Below, piece after piece: positions 23,417-36,115 of a stretch of DNA of 64,000 nt. Each line of letters starts with the position of its first letter. The stretch's first letter is position 1. The notes under the pieces were generated by a model that was not told the origin of the DNA, did not search any database, and saw only the letters and a list, made by a program, of their open reading frames with translations. Both the position numbers and the translations under genes were made by a program. Source of the stretch: Rhododendron vialii (Eukaryota; Streptophyta; Magnoliopsida; Ericales; Ericaceae); NCBI RefSeq assembly GCF_030253575.1, contig NC_080561.1, forward strand, positions 14,432,001 through 14,496,000, in the 5' to 3' direction.

Positions 23417-25648
23417 TCAGAAACTGATTTGGTTGTTATTAAAGTAGGTTCCAACTCCCCAATACGGTAATTGAATTAACTTTTTTTCATGAATGTTTTT
23501 AATAGAACCTGGGAAGGAGTAATTCTCTAATAGGGAAACATCTGTTTTGGCAGATTTTGTACTTGTGATCAAAGTATTAATCTGCCGTCAAGATCAGTAC
23601 AGAGATGGTGATATGTCAGATTGATGACCAAATTGGGAGAACAAAATAATTTTTATGGCCAACCCAGGTTTCCTCAAGCTAGATGTTCAAGGATTCTGAT
23701 TTAGTAATTCACGTCAATAAATCGTTGCTACAGTTTCTGTAAAACTTGATCATGGGGTTGGTGCACAAAACCTGAGCTAAAGGTTAAGTTATTGACGTCT
23801 GATGAAGACGAGGTGAAATTTAGTGACGGGACAAACTCTCCTGTCAACTGGCAACCATGGTTGCCTCGTGGATTCAGAATGTAATGTCTTGATATACCTT
23901 AAACAATCCTATTACCCTTAGTTTCTGTTGATTTCGTACAATTACCCTTAGTTTCTGTTGATTTCAAACATGGCCTGTGAATTAGTCAGAAGAATCTTGT
24001 AACCGTTTATGTTACCTGTGTGTATTGATGTAGATTACTCTTTCATGTTTGTAATGTATCATACGAAGGTAGTTGACCAAACTTTACTTCTTTCTCATTG
24101 TTCTTTACTCGGGATTTATTTTTATGTATGTGTTGTGTGTATCGTTAAACCTATACATTATGGTTATTATTCTGCTGCTGTGAACCTAGCCGATTTTTCT
24201 TGCTGCATCCTCCACTTCTCTCATCATAGTGGATCTAGTCTTTGACTCTTTGAAGTCTCTTGTTTATGAGAATTGTTAATGTAACCATCCACTTTCTTTA
24301 GAGAATGCAGGACACAGCTCCTTGAACGGCTCTGCGTCGCCTTTCCTGGTATAGTTATTTTCATAGTTTTGGTAAAGTTCGGGAAGTAAAGGCTAAAACT
24401 CAAGTTTCTCCCAACTACTTTTTCAATGGATGATTTTCTTTCCTCCACTTTCTTGTTCATGACATAATACTGTATTTGCAATGGCATGCAACTACAAAGA
24501 AACAACAAGTCAGGATGCAAAATAGCAAGTAGAGTTTGTTTTCGAAGTTATCACCTTAGGAGGGAGCAAACTCCTAAGTTTCAAGTCAAGACCACTTGAC
24601 CAACCCATTGGGGCTTAGTCCATATAAAGCTTTGCTTTGCTTTTAATTGAGACCCTCGCAAGTGGGTGGTGAGATTAATCCCCAGAATTAGTTGAGGTGT
24701 GCGTAAGCTAGCTTGGACACTTGAGTTATCAAATAAAAATAGAGTTTGCGGCAAGTTTGAAATCAACAAATGCTTTTATCCACATAGTTGCACCTCCTTT
24801 TAGAGAGAATAACTTCGACCTTGTCAACGATTACAAAATTGTGTATCAAGCGAAGCAGAAGTTTGAAATCAACCACAAATGCTCTGCTTGACTTTGGTAC
24901 AAGCCTCATAATCTAAAGGTTCTTTGTACACACGATTACACAAAACCCTGAGGGATTTGGCTAAGTGGACATGAGAAAGCTAATAAGTGTTTGTTCTTCA
25001 TGAGGTCGTATGTTCTTTCTACGGAGGCCAAACATTTCAAATTTTAGAGCCACTAGAGGGTTCGTCTAGTTGTTAATTTCGGGTTCATCTAGTCATCGAG
25101 CAACATTTTGAAGGTCATAATTAGTTAAGTGTCCCCTAATTTGATTTCGTAGACCCACCGTTATTTATGTTCATTCTATGTCCGAAACATTTATTGTTAG
25201 GGTGAGCTTAGCCCAAAATTAACTTGTCTTGAAAAACAGTCACTATTATTCATGTCTAGTGATATTTTGTTGAGTTTTTTGTCAAATTTTTTGAAATTAA
25301 TCATTTGTCTCCACAAACAAGATTAAAAATGTAAAACAACAATGGCGGTTGACACAATTTCAGAAGAATGATACTTTTTTTTTGGAAATGCAGATGAATG
25401 ATACTACAGATGGGTGTTTCAAATTTGTTTATTTTTAGTTATTTTTTTAATCATAATTTTTACTTCTTATACTCTTCTGTCGTGACAAATGATTATTGAA
25501 ACAAATTTGACATGAAGTTAACTTGAAATTTTAAAATATGAACAAAAATTCAGGCAAAAGTTCCCTTTAAAAAGCCAAAATCAAGTAGCTGTTGTGGCTA
25601 AATAATCCATTTGGATAATTTTTGTTCTTATTCAAATTTTTTAGGATG

Positions 25649-25740
25649 TGATTTTGGCACTTCAGTTTTAGCTAATGACACTCCACCTTTAGTTTTGTTT
25701 TCTCATATGATCAAGACACAAAGTGAAGTGCTAAAATCAA
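25649..25740. repeat. Small inverted repeat (hairpin)
   Basis: Arms TGATTTTGGCACTTCA and TGAAGTGCTAAAATCA pair around a loop of about 60 bp. It stands directly beside the larger hairpin at 25788-25943 and may be part of the same foldback MITE. Confidence 0.6.
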
Positions 25741-25787
25741 TTTCTAATTTTTTTTGCTTTTGTTAGTTTTTTGTTTATGTTTGTGGA

Positions 25788-25943
25788 TTATTGCTTTATC
25801 ATGACAAGAGGAATCTAAAAAGTAAAAAAAGTACGATCGAAACCCAAATTTGTTTGAATTATCAGATTATTTTCATCGTTATTCAAACAAATTTGGATTT
25901 TAATTTTTTTACTTTTTAGGTTCCTCTCGTCATGATAAAATAA
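25788..25943. repeat. Foldback MITE-like hairpin, about 156 bp
   Basis: Left arm TTATTGCTTTATCATGAC...CAAATTTGTTTGAAT and right arm ATTCAAACAAATTTGG...CATGATAAAATAA are reverse complements over about 65 bp, with a loop of about 20 bp near 25862-25880. Related sequence recurs at 27540-27745 in the opposite orientation, so it belongs to a dispersed family. Confidence 0.8.
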
Positions 25944-26092
25944 TAATAATAATGAAATATTTAAATATTCATCCTCTATCCATGTCAAGTAAGAATACAT
26001 CTCGCCCTTTTTTCATACTTATGTTTTCATCCTTTTAGTGTGTGAATTACTTTTCTTACCTTTTTCACTATGATATACATATATTATGTTAT

Positions 26093-26268
26093 ATTGCTTT
26101 CCTAATTTAGTGGGATTGGATTTGATTGTTTTCCCAATTTAGTGGGATTGGATTGAATTATTTTCCTAATTCAATATTATATTGCTTTCCTAATTTAGTG
26201 GGATTGGATTTGATTGTTTTCCCAATTTAGTGGGATTGGATTGGATTATTTTTCTAATTCAATGGGAT
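26093..26268. repeat. 88-bp tandem duplication
   Basis: Two copies, 26093-26180 and 26181-26268, almost identical. Each contains two shorter degenerate subrepeats of the type TTTCCTAATTTAGTGGGATT, so the array arose in steps. Confidence 0.9.
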
Positions 26269-27043
26269 TTGGTAAATTTCAATATGATTGATTACTTATT
26301 TTTAGGAATATAACATGATAAGTTGACCACATATTTGTATTTTTTCTTCATTCTTCGAGTTGGCCAACCAGATAACAAAAAGTCATATTTTTCATTGATC
26401 TTATTACATGGAACATGGCTAAATTACCGTAAAAATATATATAACATGACATTCAAACCGTTACATGGTTAAATTACCATGACATTACTACGTGGACACG
26501 ATTAATATCCCATAATTCGAACAAATATTTCATAGTAAATGGTTCAAATAAACAAAAAACCATTCAATCTGTGCATCGTCATGGAAACCTTCATTAATAA
26601 TCATGGTAAGAATACCCAAACAAGGCATAAATAAAAAAAATCAACGAACAAGACGAGAAAAAAATCATGAATATTCAATCGCCGATTCATGGTTAATAAA
26701 CTATGAATACCCAAACCATATAAACAAAAAAAAAAAAACTTCAAATCATTACATCTTGAAGATTTGCTCTGGCGACAACGATAACGCCCACTTCTCCATT
26801 AAACTTCATTGGCGATAGAAGATGATTGATTGGCGAAAGGGAGGAGGGAATCGGTCGACAGCAACGGTATCAAAGGGAAATTTCTGTCGGCTTCATTGAT
26901 GATGACGGAGGATGATTGATCGGCGAGAGGGAGGAGGGAAACAGCGGCGATAGAGCGGAAGACGTCGGACGACGAGTGGATCGCCGCCCACCAGAGGACG
27001 TGTGAATGGCGGCGGTTGTTTATGGAGGACGAATGGAGCACTT

Positions 27044-27045
<2 letters not shown>

Positions 27046-27121
<76 letters not shown>
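27046..27121. repeat. (GA)n microsatellite, about 38 units
   Basis: Uninterrupted GA tract. Serine-leucine repeat frames on the minus strand come from this tract only. Confidence 0.97.
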
Positions 27122-27126
<5 letters not shown>

Positions 27127-27471
27127 TTTATATATAATCCCACCCGAATTTTTGGGATCCATAATTTTGGGGATTGAACGGAAATCGTGGGACGGGATGA
27201 GAAAGATTATGTTTTGGTCTCATTTTCTGATATATATATATATATATATTAGGGACACTTTTGGTATAAAAAAAAATATGGATTAAATCATAACTGTTCA
27301 AAAAATGGAGGATGAATACTTAAGTTGGATGAGATTTTAGGATGGATAATTAAGCCTCCCAACAATAATTCACAGAAAATTGATTAAAAACAAACAAAAT
27401 ACAAAAAAAAATTGAATAAGGACAAAAAAATAATCTAAATAGATTATTTAGCTAAAAAGCCTTACTACTAA

Positions 27472-27819
27472 GGGCCTTTTTGGCTAAATAAGTCAATTGG
27501 CTTATTTTTTGTCTTTATTTAAAATTTTCAACATTATTAGTTTCGTGCAAACTTTCATGGATTATTGTTTCAAATCGATGAGAGAAATTAAAAAAGTAAA
27601 AAATTATGGCCCAAACCTAATTTTATAGAATAAAGACGGAAAAATTAGCTTATTTTTGTCTTTATTTTTAAAAAAATTGGGGTTACGATCGTAATTTTTA
27701 TTTTTTAAATTCCTCTTATCATAACAAAGCAATGATCCACAAAAATTAATGATAAATAAATAAATACGCAAAAAAAATTGAATAAAAACAAAAAAAAAAA
27801 TAAGCCATCCAAAAAGCCC
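27472..27819. mobile_element. TIR-type MITE, about 350 bp
   Basis: Left end GGGCCTTTTTGGCTAAATAA and right end (opposite strand) GGGCTTTTTGGATGGCTTAT form terminal inverted repeats that continue as imperfectly paired arms through most of the element. No clear TSD (a TAA/TTA triplet is possible). The DNA just left (27370-27465) carries a further partial copy of the same family (GATTATTTAGCTAAAAAGCC). Confidence 0.65.
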
Positions 27820-28139
27820 ATTAACCATAGGTAGACATTGATTTTTTTTTTTTTTAAAAAAAAGTTTATATAGATAGATATTAGATACCACACGCGCGCA
27901 AAAGCGAAACAAACATAACGACCCCCTCTCTGTCGGACTCTCTCTCTCTCTCTCCTCCGAACTTTATCCTCTACCCTTTGGAGTGGAGTGACAGTCATTC
28001 TCAATTCTGGATATATCTTGATCACCACTGGACCCAAAATTTCTTTATTCGAAACCCTAACCCATACCCTTTTGCACCTAGAAGAACTCGAACATTTATC
28101 AAAGAATCTCCTTTACACTTCCCAATAATACAATACAAA

Positions 28140-31010
28140 ATGCCCGATCTCTTCTCTAACTTCCTCGGCTCTCGCCCCTCCAACTGTTTCTCTCTCTTCA
28201 TTCCGCGTCCTTCTTCCCCAAAATCCCCACTCTTCTCTACTCTCCCAATCCACCCATTATTTCACCCACGAAGAAGAAGGAGAAAATCCAATTTTCTGAC
28301 TACGCTTTCCAAACCCACTTCGCCCACAGATTTTGAGCTCATTTCAATCACCGGTAAGCTTACTAAGTCTCTCTTTTGATGTTCTGATGAATCCGATTCT
28401 TGCTTTTTGAGGGTTCTGATTGATTCCGTGTGATGGTTGTTGGGACAGAATGTTCTGATGGAAGCACGGTGTTCCGGTTCGGGGACGTGACCGGCGTTGA
28501 AATAGAGGAATCCAATTTCGCAGTTGGAGGGTTGGTCACTGGAAGTATAAAAAATTCCAATGTTGTGAAGGTTTTAGATGGAGTTCATGAGAGGCAGGTT
28601 ATAGTTAAAGAGATAGAGAGAGAAGCAAGGGGAGAGAGCACAACTGAGATGGCTGATAATGTGAATAACACAGATTTAGTTCTGCGTGCCACAGACAACG
28701 GTGCTAGTGAGAGCAAAAGTACTGTGGTTATTGATAGGATCAACTCTGAAGCAGAACCGAATGACCTATTAATGGACGATACAGAAGTGCCTATTTTTGA
28801 AGAAGTTCCAATAGAGTCAAACAGTTCTTCTATCTCTGAAGCTGCTCATGGTTCTCATATCAATGAGACTGATAGGTCTAGCATTATTGACATGGAAAAG
28901 GGTTTGCATACTGTGGAAAATTCTATAGAGGATGGTAAGCAAGAGATTTCAAGTCCAGTCAATCCTTCACAGCTGGATAAAGAGATTCATGTTGAAAATG
29001 GTGGTTCTGTTTCTGAGGAAGTTCTTGAAGTGAGGAGTGAAGTTGAAATTGAAACCATGGCTTCCTCAACTGCTTCCAAGCACAACTCTGTTCTCGAAAT
29101 TGATATCAGTTTGGCTTGCGAGGAAAGTGACAAGACGAATAGTAATGTTGAAGGTAATTGTTTGACTAAGATTGCTGTGATGGGCTGCGAGAGAGATGAA
29201 GTTATTGGTGAAGGTAATGTGATTGAAACCAGAGGCAATGTAATCGGAACCAAACCCATTCCAATTCTCGATGAGGGAACCAGTCGTGACAGGATGGAAG
29301 AATCAATTGGCATGGTCCGGAATGAGAGCTTCATAAAGGTTGGCTTCCAACCTTTCACTGTTCTTTCTTCCCACATACTCATGTGGTAATTATCTTTTCT
29401 CTTGTTATGACGGCTATAACATGATTACTACAAGAACGAGGTAAGGTAGTACTCTGTGCCAGAAGAAGTATGAAACCAGTATTGAAAATTGTTCACTGCT
29501 AGGCATATTTTTTTTATTTTTTTTGGTCAAAGATTAGGATAATATTATTATCAAGAAATCGATCAATACATCAGTTTGGGCCCTTATCCTCATAAAGGGA
29601 GGAGTAAAGCCAAGGGGATAATATTCCCAAGTACGAATCCCACTCCCTCTCGCAGCATTCTTGGCCACTAAGTGCGCCACCGAATTGCCAACTCTCCTAA
29701 CAAAACTCACTTTTGATCCTTCAAACGAATCCCTCAATTTGTTCACATCGGCAATGATCACCCCAACTTCTATGTTGCTGTCTTCCTTCTTTTGGATAAG
29801 ATTAATAATCTGTTGCGAATCACCTTCTAGTTGGATATATCTTAAACCCATTTCCCTTGCAAATAAAAGACCATCCCTTGCTGCCAAAGCTTCTATCACC
29901 ACTGGACTCATCAAATTCCCATAATAAATTGCTCTGGCTGCTCGGAAAATCCCAAATTCATCCCTTATAATGATACCCACACCACTCGACTTGCTCCGGT
30001 TGTCCAGACCTCCATCAAAGTTGATCTTAAACCACCCTCGCATGGGTTTTTCCCATATGTTGTAATGTTCTGCAGGTAATGCTTGCAAGCGACCCCTACT
30101 CACATTCAGTTCACGGTTTGCCTCCAAGAATTCCGTTGCTTCTAAGACCGCAGACCTACACGCTACATCCGGTCTCCATCCCTTGCTATTAAAAACCTCA
30201 TCATTTCTGCACTTCCAGATTTTCCACATGATCGCACCCACTGCTGCCCACACCTCTTTATGCCATGGGAAAGTTTGATGCTGCGACTTTTCTGCTTTTT
30301 AGTGAGATGTAACTTGAGCAAGGAAAATCCTGTTCTTCCTCCAGGTTGACTCAACTGATAATCTTTTGTGTTTATGTTGTTTCTAGCTGAATGATAGAGC
30401 AACTAAAGTGGCATTGGAAGGTGGAACCACAATCAACGACGCACAGAAAAGTGATTTTGTAGATTTGTCAGGTCACGGAGCAGAAGAATCAGAAACAACT
30501 GTTGCTGCTGCAAACAGGTATTCTGCTTCTTTCTCCCTTCTTTGCAAGTTGGATTTGAATTCTACATGCTTAATCAGATAATGGAACGCGGTCGGCCCCG
30601 TTTCCACTTACAATTTTGCACTAAAACTTGGGTTCTTTTGTCTAGTTGTTCATATTAACCCACAACTTCTTCCCCTCCAATTTTCCCTTTGACCCGCCCA
30701 TATACCATCTACAACTTGTGGGTTAGTGTAAACAATTTGACATTTTTGGACGACAAGTAGTCCATAACTTTTTGGTTAGCGGAAACGCTCCTAGGGAAAT
30801 GTGCTGCCTCTTTTCTTTTGTTCAGAAATAGTGTTGCATTTAAAGCACAAAGGGCTATACAAGTGCTCTTTACTCCACACATAGGATCATCTCTTTCTTT
30901 TAGCAATTGTCAATTACTCCAGTCTGTTATGTGAACAGTTCTTCAATTTTGGCTTTCTCTAGAGCCATATGCTTCACCAGGACCTTGGCAGTTGTGTATA
31001 ACACACAGTT

Positions 31011-31042
<32 letters not shown>

Positions 31043-34000
31043 GTGTGCGCAGGGGCGCGACATTATGGTCTCCTTCTGAACATTCACATTTTGGTTGTAT
31101 TCATTTTGTGAAAGTTTCTGTTAATCTTAACCATCCAATATTGCCTTCTATCAGATTTGTACTTCAACCCAGCTCATATTTTACCATCACATAATAAAAT
31201 GAAAGGCCCTCTTTTGCAAGTTTCTCTATTTGTGATTAGGCAACTCAACGTTATGAAATATTTCACTCTACAGCAATCTCCATGTGGAGGGATGTTTTCT
31301 GCAGAGTGCAGACTAAGAAGTGTCTACATGGAAAACTAGAATGGTTAATCTTCAAAAGGAGTAGGGAAAAATATATTAGTGACTTATGAAGGATTTATGA
31401 TCTGTCAAATCATCAGGTTCATTTATTTTACTTCTAAACAGGGGGGAGATCTCATTAACAGGATATTTCCTCTCCTCTGGTGCTTCGCTATTGCCACATC
31501 CCTCTAAGGTATCTCCATATGTTGACAAATTGACATGACTTTTTCATTCTATGTTTTGGACATAGGAAACTGTGACAGGCATGTCTAATATTCATGTAAT
31601 TTGGAATAGGCATTCAAACTTTTGGATGAGCAAGTAGTAGGACCGTATTTTGCCAGGTTACTCAAATTGTGGATTAGTCTAGTTTTGGGTTTTCATGAAT
31701 TTCTTGTGGGCAGAGGGAAAAAGCCAACTCCCTTGATGGGTAATTGATTTCATATCTGAAATTCAGAATTTCAAACATTGAGCTAGCTGAAAATTTAGTT
31801 GGTGCGGTATTATATATCTTCACCTTGTGAAGTTTGTGAAATTTTAACTTCAAATTCTGTCATAAAAGGATATCTCTTAGGTAGTAATTCAGCAATAATA
31901 ATGCCAGGCATCAACAGGTGGGGAGGATGCTTATTTTGTTGCTGGGAAGAATTGGTTGGGTGTGGCGGATGGAGTTGGTCGATGGTCACTAGAAGGTAAT
32001 CCCTTTTGTCTTGCACAATGTATGTCAATGTGCATGTTTGCATTTGATAACTCAGGGTGTCTGGGTCAGCTTCTGCGCTAACTCTACTAAGCCCAAGGGA
32101 CCACTAGTGCTCAACCTTCATTTTTGGTTTGTTTGTTGTGGGTGGTATTACTGACAACCCATAGTCTGAATTTTGTGTGTTTCACTATATATGGTTATCC
32201 ATAGACGCACAATTCACAAATATTCGAAAAAAAACTTTTTGCTAGATAGCCCCATAGGCAAATGGCCTGCTATCATTTTCCATAAATCGGTTCTTTCATT
32301 TTTTCTTCTCTTTCTTTGCTCTTCTTCATAATTTTCCTCAAAGAATGCAGCCTTATTGTATCTTGAAGTTCTGCGGGCACGTTTGGTTCAGTATAATATG
32401 TTCTGCATTTGTTACTCAGGAATTAATCCCGGAATTTATGCCCAAGAATTGATGGAGAACTGTCAAAAGATTGTCTCGAATTGCAACAGTATGCCACTAC
32501 CTAAACCGGAGGAAGTTCTCAATCAAAGTGCTCTTGGAGCGAAGTCTCCTGGATCATCAACAGTTTTGGTTGCTTACTTTGATGGTCGGGTAATTGTACC
32601 TATCTTAACACCTATGTTGGCAATGTAATTAATTTGAAACTAAGTATTGACATTGCTTTTGTAAATTTCATCCCTTTTTTACCTTAGTCAAGGTTGTGTT
32701 TGGATATTGGATTCTGAAGGGAAAAGAAAAGGTAGGGGATCACAAATTGAAGAGCCAATGTAGACTTTGTATAGGTGATGATGCATAAATCGTATTATTA
32801 TCGTGTAATAACTTCAATTTTTTGTTCATTAGAAAGTGTAGCTTTCAGAACAAGCTTAATGTTTCTTTCTGCCCTTTATGGTGTTGGCTCAGAGTTTTGG
32901 ATTTGTTGTTTCGATCATATTGAATTGTCGTTGCATGAAAAGAAATGAATCTATAAATAATATTGAGGATGCAATTCCATAATTGGAAGGAATCTAATTT
33001 TAACCAATCACTTCGGAGTTCAATGGAAGTAAGTGTTACGGAATTATAAATTCAAGCTGTTAGGCTTAGGCCTTGAAGAGACAGAGATTTCTGTTGAAGT
33101 ATGAAATACCCAAAACTCACAGACCGTCAAAAACGGAGTTGTGGTGATGCTTATAACTTCTTGTAAGGCTGTCAATCAACTGACTGTTTAATTCCAATCA
33201 GGCTCTTCATGTGGCCAATATTGGAGACTCGGGATTTATTGTAATCAGAAATGGCGCTGTTTATAGAAAGTCTTCTCCAGGGTCTCACGAGTTTAACTTC
33301 CCATATCAAATAAAAAGTGGAGACGATCCCTCGGAGCTTGTGGAGGTATGTTTTCCCTAGTTCTAATTATATGTCCAAGGATGCAAGTTAATTATTTGGA
33401 AAACCCTAGCTAAATTACTAGGGACTATAGGATTTGATGTGGTACATGATTGATTAAAATGTTATGTTTTGATGCTACATTTCAGGTGTATAGAACTGAT
33501 TTGGATGATGGTGATGTTATTGTTACTGCAACTGATGGCCTTTTTGACAATCTATACGACGGAGAAATAGCTTCAGTCGTCTCCAAGTCGCTGCAAGCCA
33601 ATTTGAAACCTGAGGTGCTTCTCAAATCTTTTGTGCTCAAATTTATTAAGCTTGTCAAGTGTTCATTAGATTATTTGGAAAACTATCAGATTAGGTTAAC
33701 CATAGGCAATCAACCTAACACAAAGAATAGCAGTGGTAAACAAAGAGTGACCTGGCAATTCTTTTCTCTTTATATTTCTGATATATGATTAGGTAGAGGT
33801 GATACTTCTGGCAATGTGGAATCCTGTCAATCGATGGAAATAGTTACAGCTTCCGTAGATTGGTCTCTTAGTGCTGTCAGAAGATAAAGAATAGGGTAGG
33901 GAAACCAAAGAAGTTATTTAGCTTCTCCACTTCATTATCTCTTATGCGTCCTGGGACCTTTTCTTTACCTCGAGAAAACCCTCCCCAGTTCTGTGATCCA

Positions 34001-35784
34001 AGGCGGCCTAAGTGCTTTTTGGTGTTTCTCTTCTGAGCTCTGCCTAGCAGTAACCCCATCTTGCAGACGATCCCATTTGACTTGGTTTGTTAACAACCCT
34101 TCATTGTTATCTCATCCCATGTTTGTTTAAGGCGATTACTAAACATAGAGGTGGCAATCTCAACCCATATTTTTTAACACGCCCAAATCCGCCCACTTAT
34201 AACCCAACAACCCAACCCACCCATATTATATAATGGGTTGATATGGGTTTATGTGGGTTGAAAATGGGTTCAATATGGGCTCAAAGGAAGAGATTCGGGC
34301 TGGCTCGTTTTTTTTAATTGCTCGTCCAAAATCCACACTGGTCCAGAGAAGCAGCAATCTGTCCCCCCCACCTAAATCAACTAAACCCAGTTCCATCTCC
34401 ATCTCTGTTTCCGTAATTTGCTTCGTCATTCTCAACATATTGTATGTTATTCACTCAAGAGAAAAAGAACAGTTTTGATATTTCAGTACTTCATACTACA
34501 AATATGTGTATATACACATTTTTACGAGTTCATGAAAAAATATCTTGTGTAGCATGAGTTTTTGCAAGTTCTAGATTTTTTGGTTTTCCTTTTTGCAAGT
34601 CTTTCGATTTGCAGCAGACTCATCATAAACCTCTATTTATAATTTAAGACGACTCTAGAGGAACGTATGAGCTCAAGGATAGATCGAGGGGCGGATGAGC
34701 CCGGGCCACCATCCTACCCACGCGCGTTTAAATTTTTTATTAGAATTATAGTAGTTTTTTTCCTCGAATAGTCTAACTACGGTATACTACACTCCGTAGT
34801 TCATTACCGCATCACACGAACCATTGTCCATAAAGTTTCCATTAAAAACACCGTCAAAATTAATGACTTTATGCAGGTGGCCTAATATATATTTTAATTT
34901 AAGTCACAGGTGTCTCAATTCATTTGATTCTGAGTTATACTCAAAAAGGGGAGAAAATGAAGGAAAGTGGATTGGTCAGGTCGGGTTTGGGTATGACTTG
35001 ACCCATATTTAACCCGACCCATTTCAACCCGCTGACTATTGACCCGTATTCAACCTGCCCTTATTCAACCCACAACCCGTTTCAACTTGCTCAAACCCGC
35101 CTATTTGCCACCTCTACTAATACCACATGCCCCTTAATATTCCACATTTGTACACCGATCAAGAAAAATCTCTATATTTGTTCATCTCATGGTTTTTTGG
35201 ATTATCCAATGGATATGCAGTCCCTCCGGCAATAGTTACATATGATAGCAGGAGATCTGCTCCTCTCAGATTTGTAAATTTTTTTTTTTTGCTGGGTAGA
35301 AGGTGAAGAAGGCAGTGGCTGGCTATAGCAACCTCTCTTAGCATAATGATACGGACTCCAAACTCACGATGGGTCCCACGAGGGTCCAATCACCAAGAGG
35401 TTTCAAGGCAAGATTGGGCATCATCCGCATGCCTTGTTTTTGTAACGTCCTGTACCCAAAACCTATGGGAGCGAGCCGTTTACCACTAGGCTTGGATTTG
35501 TAATTGAATACAAGTATAATCTGACTAATCGAACGGGTCTTAGTGTTGTTGTTTTTCTTCTTTTTAGTGTCTCTCATCACTTTTGTTTTTTGTGCTCTTG
35601 TTTCTTGGATCGTCAGGAAATAGCAGAAGTCCTGGCTGTGAGAGCACAAGAGGTGGGAAAATCAGAAACTGGTAGGAGTCCATTTGCAGATGCAGTACAA
35701 GCAGCTGGATATGTGGGATTTACTGGTGGCAAACTTGATGATGTTACCGTAATTGTGTCTTTGGTCCAGAAGTCCTCCCACTGA
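28140..35784 (+). CDS. PP2C62-like protein phosphatase 2C, plastid-type N-terminus
   Basis: Nine exons: 28140-28353, 28449-29338, 30387-30517, 31442-31508, 31908-31995, 32420-32589, 33202-33345, 33486-33614, 35617-35784 (TGA). The total of 2001 nt (666 residues) stays in phase with GT-AG sites throughout. Residues 1-70 look like a chloroplast transit peptide (Ser/Pro/Arg-rich). Exon 2 encodes a long acidic, low-complexity region. Exons 4-9 form the phosphatase domain of the compact PPTC7/SpoIIE-like class: [60 protein letters not shown] and [14 protein letters not shown], with all metal-binding Asp positions present. The closest family member I know is Arabidopsis PP2C62 (AT4G33500), similar in length and build. 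Exon 5 has two AG acceptors 10 nt apart; only the upstream one (31906-31907) keeps the frame. Introns hold a LINE fragment, a hAT element and another insertion that are absent from the duplicate at 43-48 kb. Confidence 0.9.
29507..30259 (-). mobile_element. 5'-truncated LINE with intact RNase H reading frame
   Basis: Inserted in intron 2 of the PP2C62-like gene; the duplicate copy has the uninterrupted site (AGGCAT followed directly by TTGCCATGGG near 43491). A T-rich tract at 29506-29528 is the poly(A) tail of a minus-strand element. The 239-residue frame (29534-30253) is the RNase H (RVT_3) domain found at the C-terminus of plant L1-type ORF2, with [34 protein letters not shown] and [13 protein letters not shown], the expected catalytic Asp/Glu residues and no stop. 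No reverse transcriptase is present, so it is a dead-on-arrival copy. A clear TSD was not found. Confidence 0.87.
34146..35116. mobile_element. Non-autonomous hAT element in intron 8 of the PP2C gene
   Basis: Ends TAGAGGTGGCAA and TTGCCACCTCTA are perfect 12-bp inverted repeats. The subterminal arms are rich in AACCCA/TGGGTT and ACCCGACC repeats. The pseudogene copy has the unoccupied site (GATTACTAATACC near 47841), so insertion followed the duplication. The 8-bp TSD is diverged (ACTAAACA against ACTAATAC). Element length about 971 bp, with no transposase. Confidence 0.85.
35281..35500 (-). mobile_element. Possible short retroposon insertion specific to PP2C copy 1
   Basis: About 220-270 bp between ATTTGTAAATT (about 35273) and GATTTGTAATTG (about 35488) have no counterpart in the duplicate copy near 48000. 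A pure T tract at its left end (35280-35291) would be the poly(A) tail of a minus-strand retroposon. No A/B boxes or protein were recognised. Boundaries are approximate. Confidence 0.45.
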
Positions 35785-36115
35785 GTAACGACAATGGCTT
35801 TTTTCATCTTCTTGTTTCTTGTAAGTTGTAGTCTGTAAATGCTTTCAAATCATGTAATATAATATTTTGCTTGATTCACAATATAGCATGTTTTAACCAA
35901 CATTTGTCTAGACCTTTTTTCACACCCGATATGTTGAGGATGTGTTGGGGACATAGATTTGTAGATCGATTTAAACAAAATTACCGGAGCCGAAGAAAAA
36001 TAAAGTTCACTTGTTCGTTTTTGTCACAGAATTTGTTTTCTTTTTTAGTTTTCCTTTCCCTTCCTAATTGTTTTACCCACCTATTATCTTAACCCAGCTG
36101 ATCTTATGATTGTCA

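Larger units (their letters stand above)
23417..28139. other. AT-rich intergenic spacer with MITEs and tandem repeats
   Basis: No gene recognised. Contents: hairpins at 25649-25740 and 25788-25943, an 88-bp tandem repeat at 26093-26268, a (GA)n microsatellite at 27046-27121, a TIR element at 27472-27819 and a CT-rich leader (about 27930-27955) before the PP2C start. The stretch 26800-27040 is GC-richer and has an open minus-strand frame that runs into the microsatellite, but no recognisable protein. Confidence 0.6.

Noticed and set aside
28987-29382. 131-residue minus-strand frame over PP2C exon 2
   Set aside because: Opposite a spliced exon confirmed by phase and by the duplicate copy; no domain.
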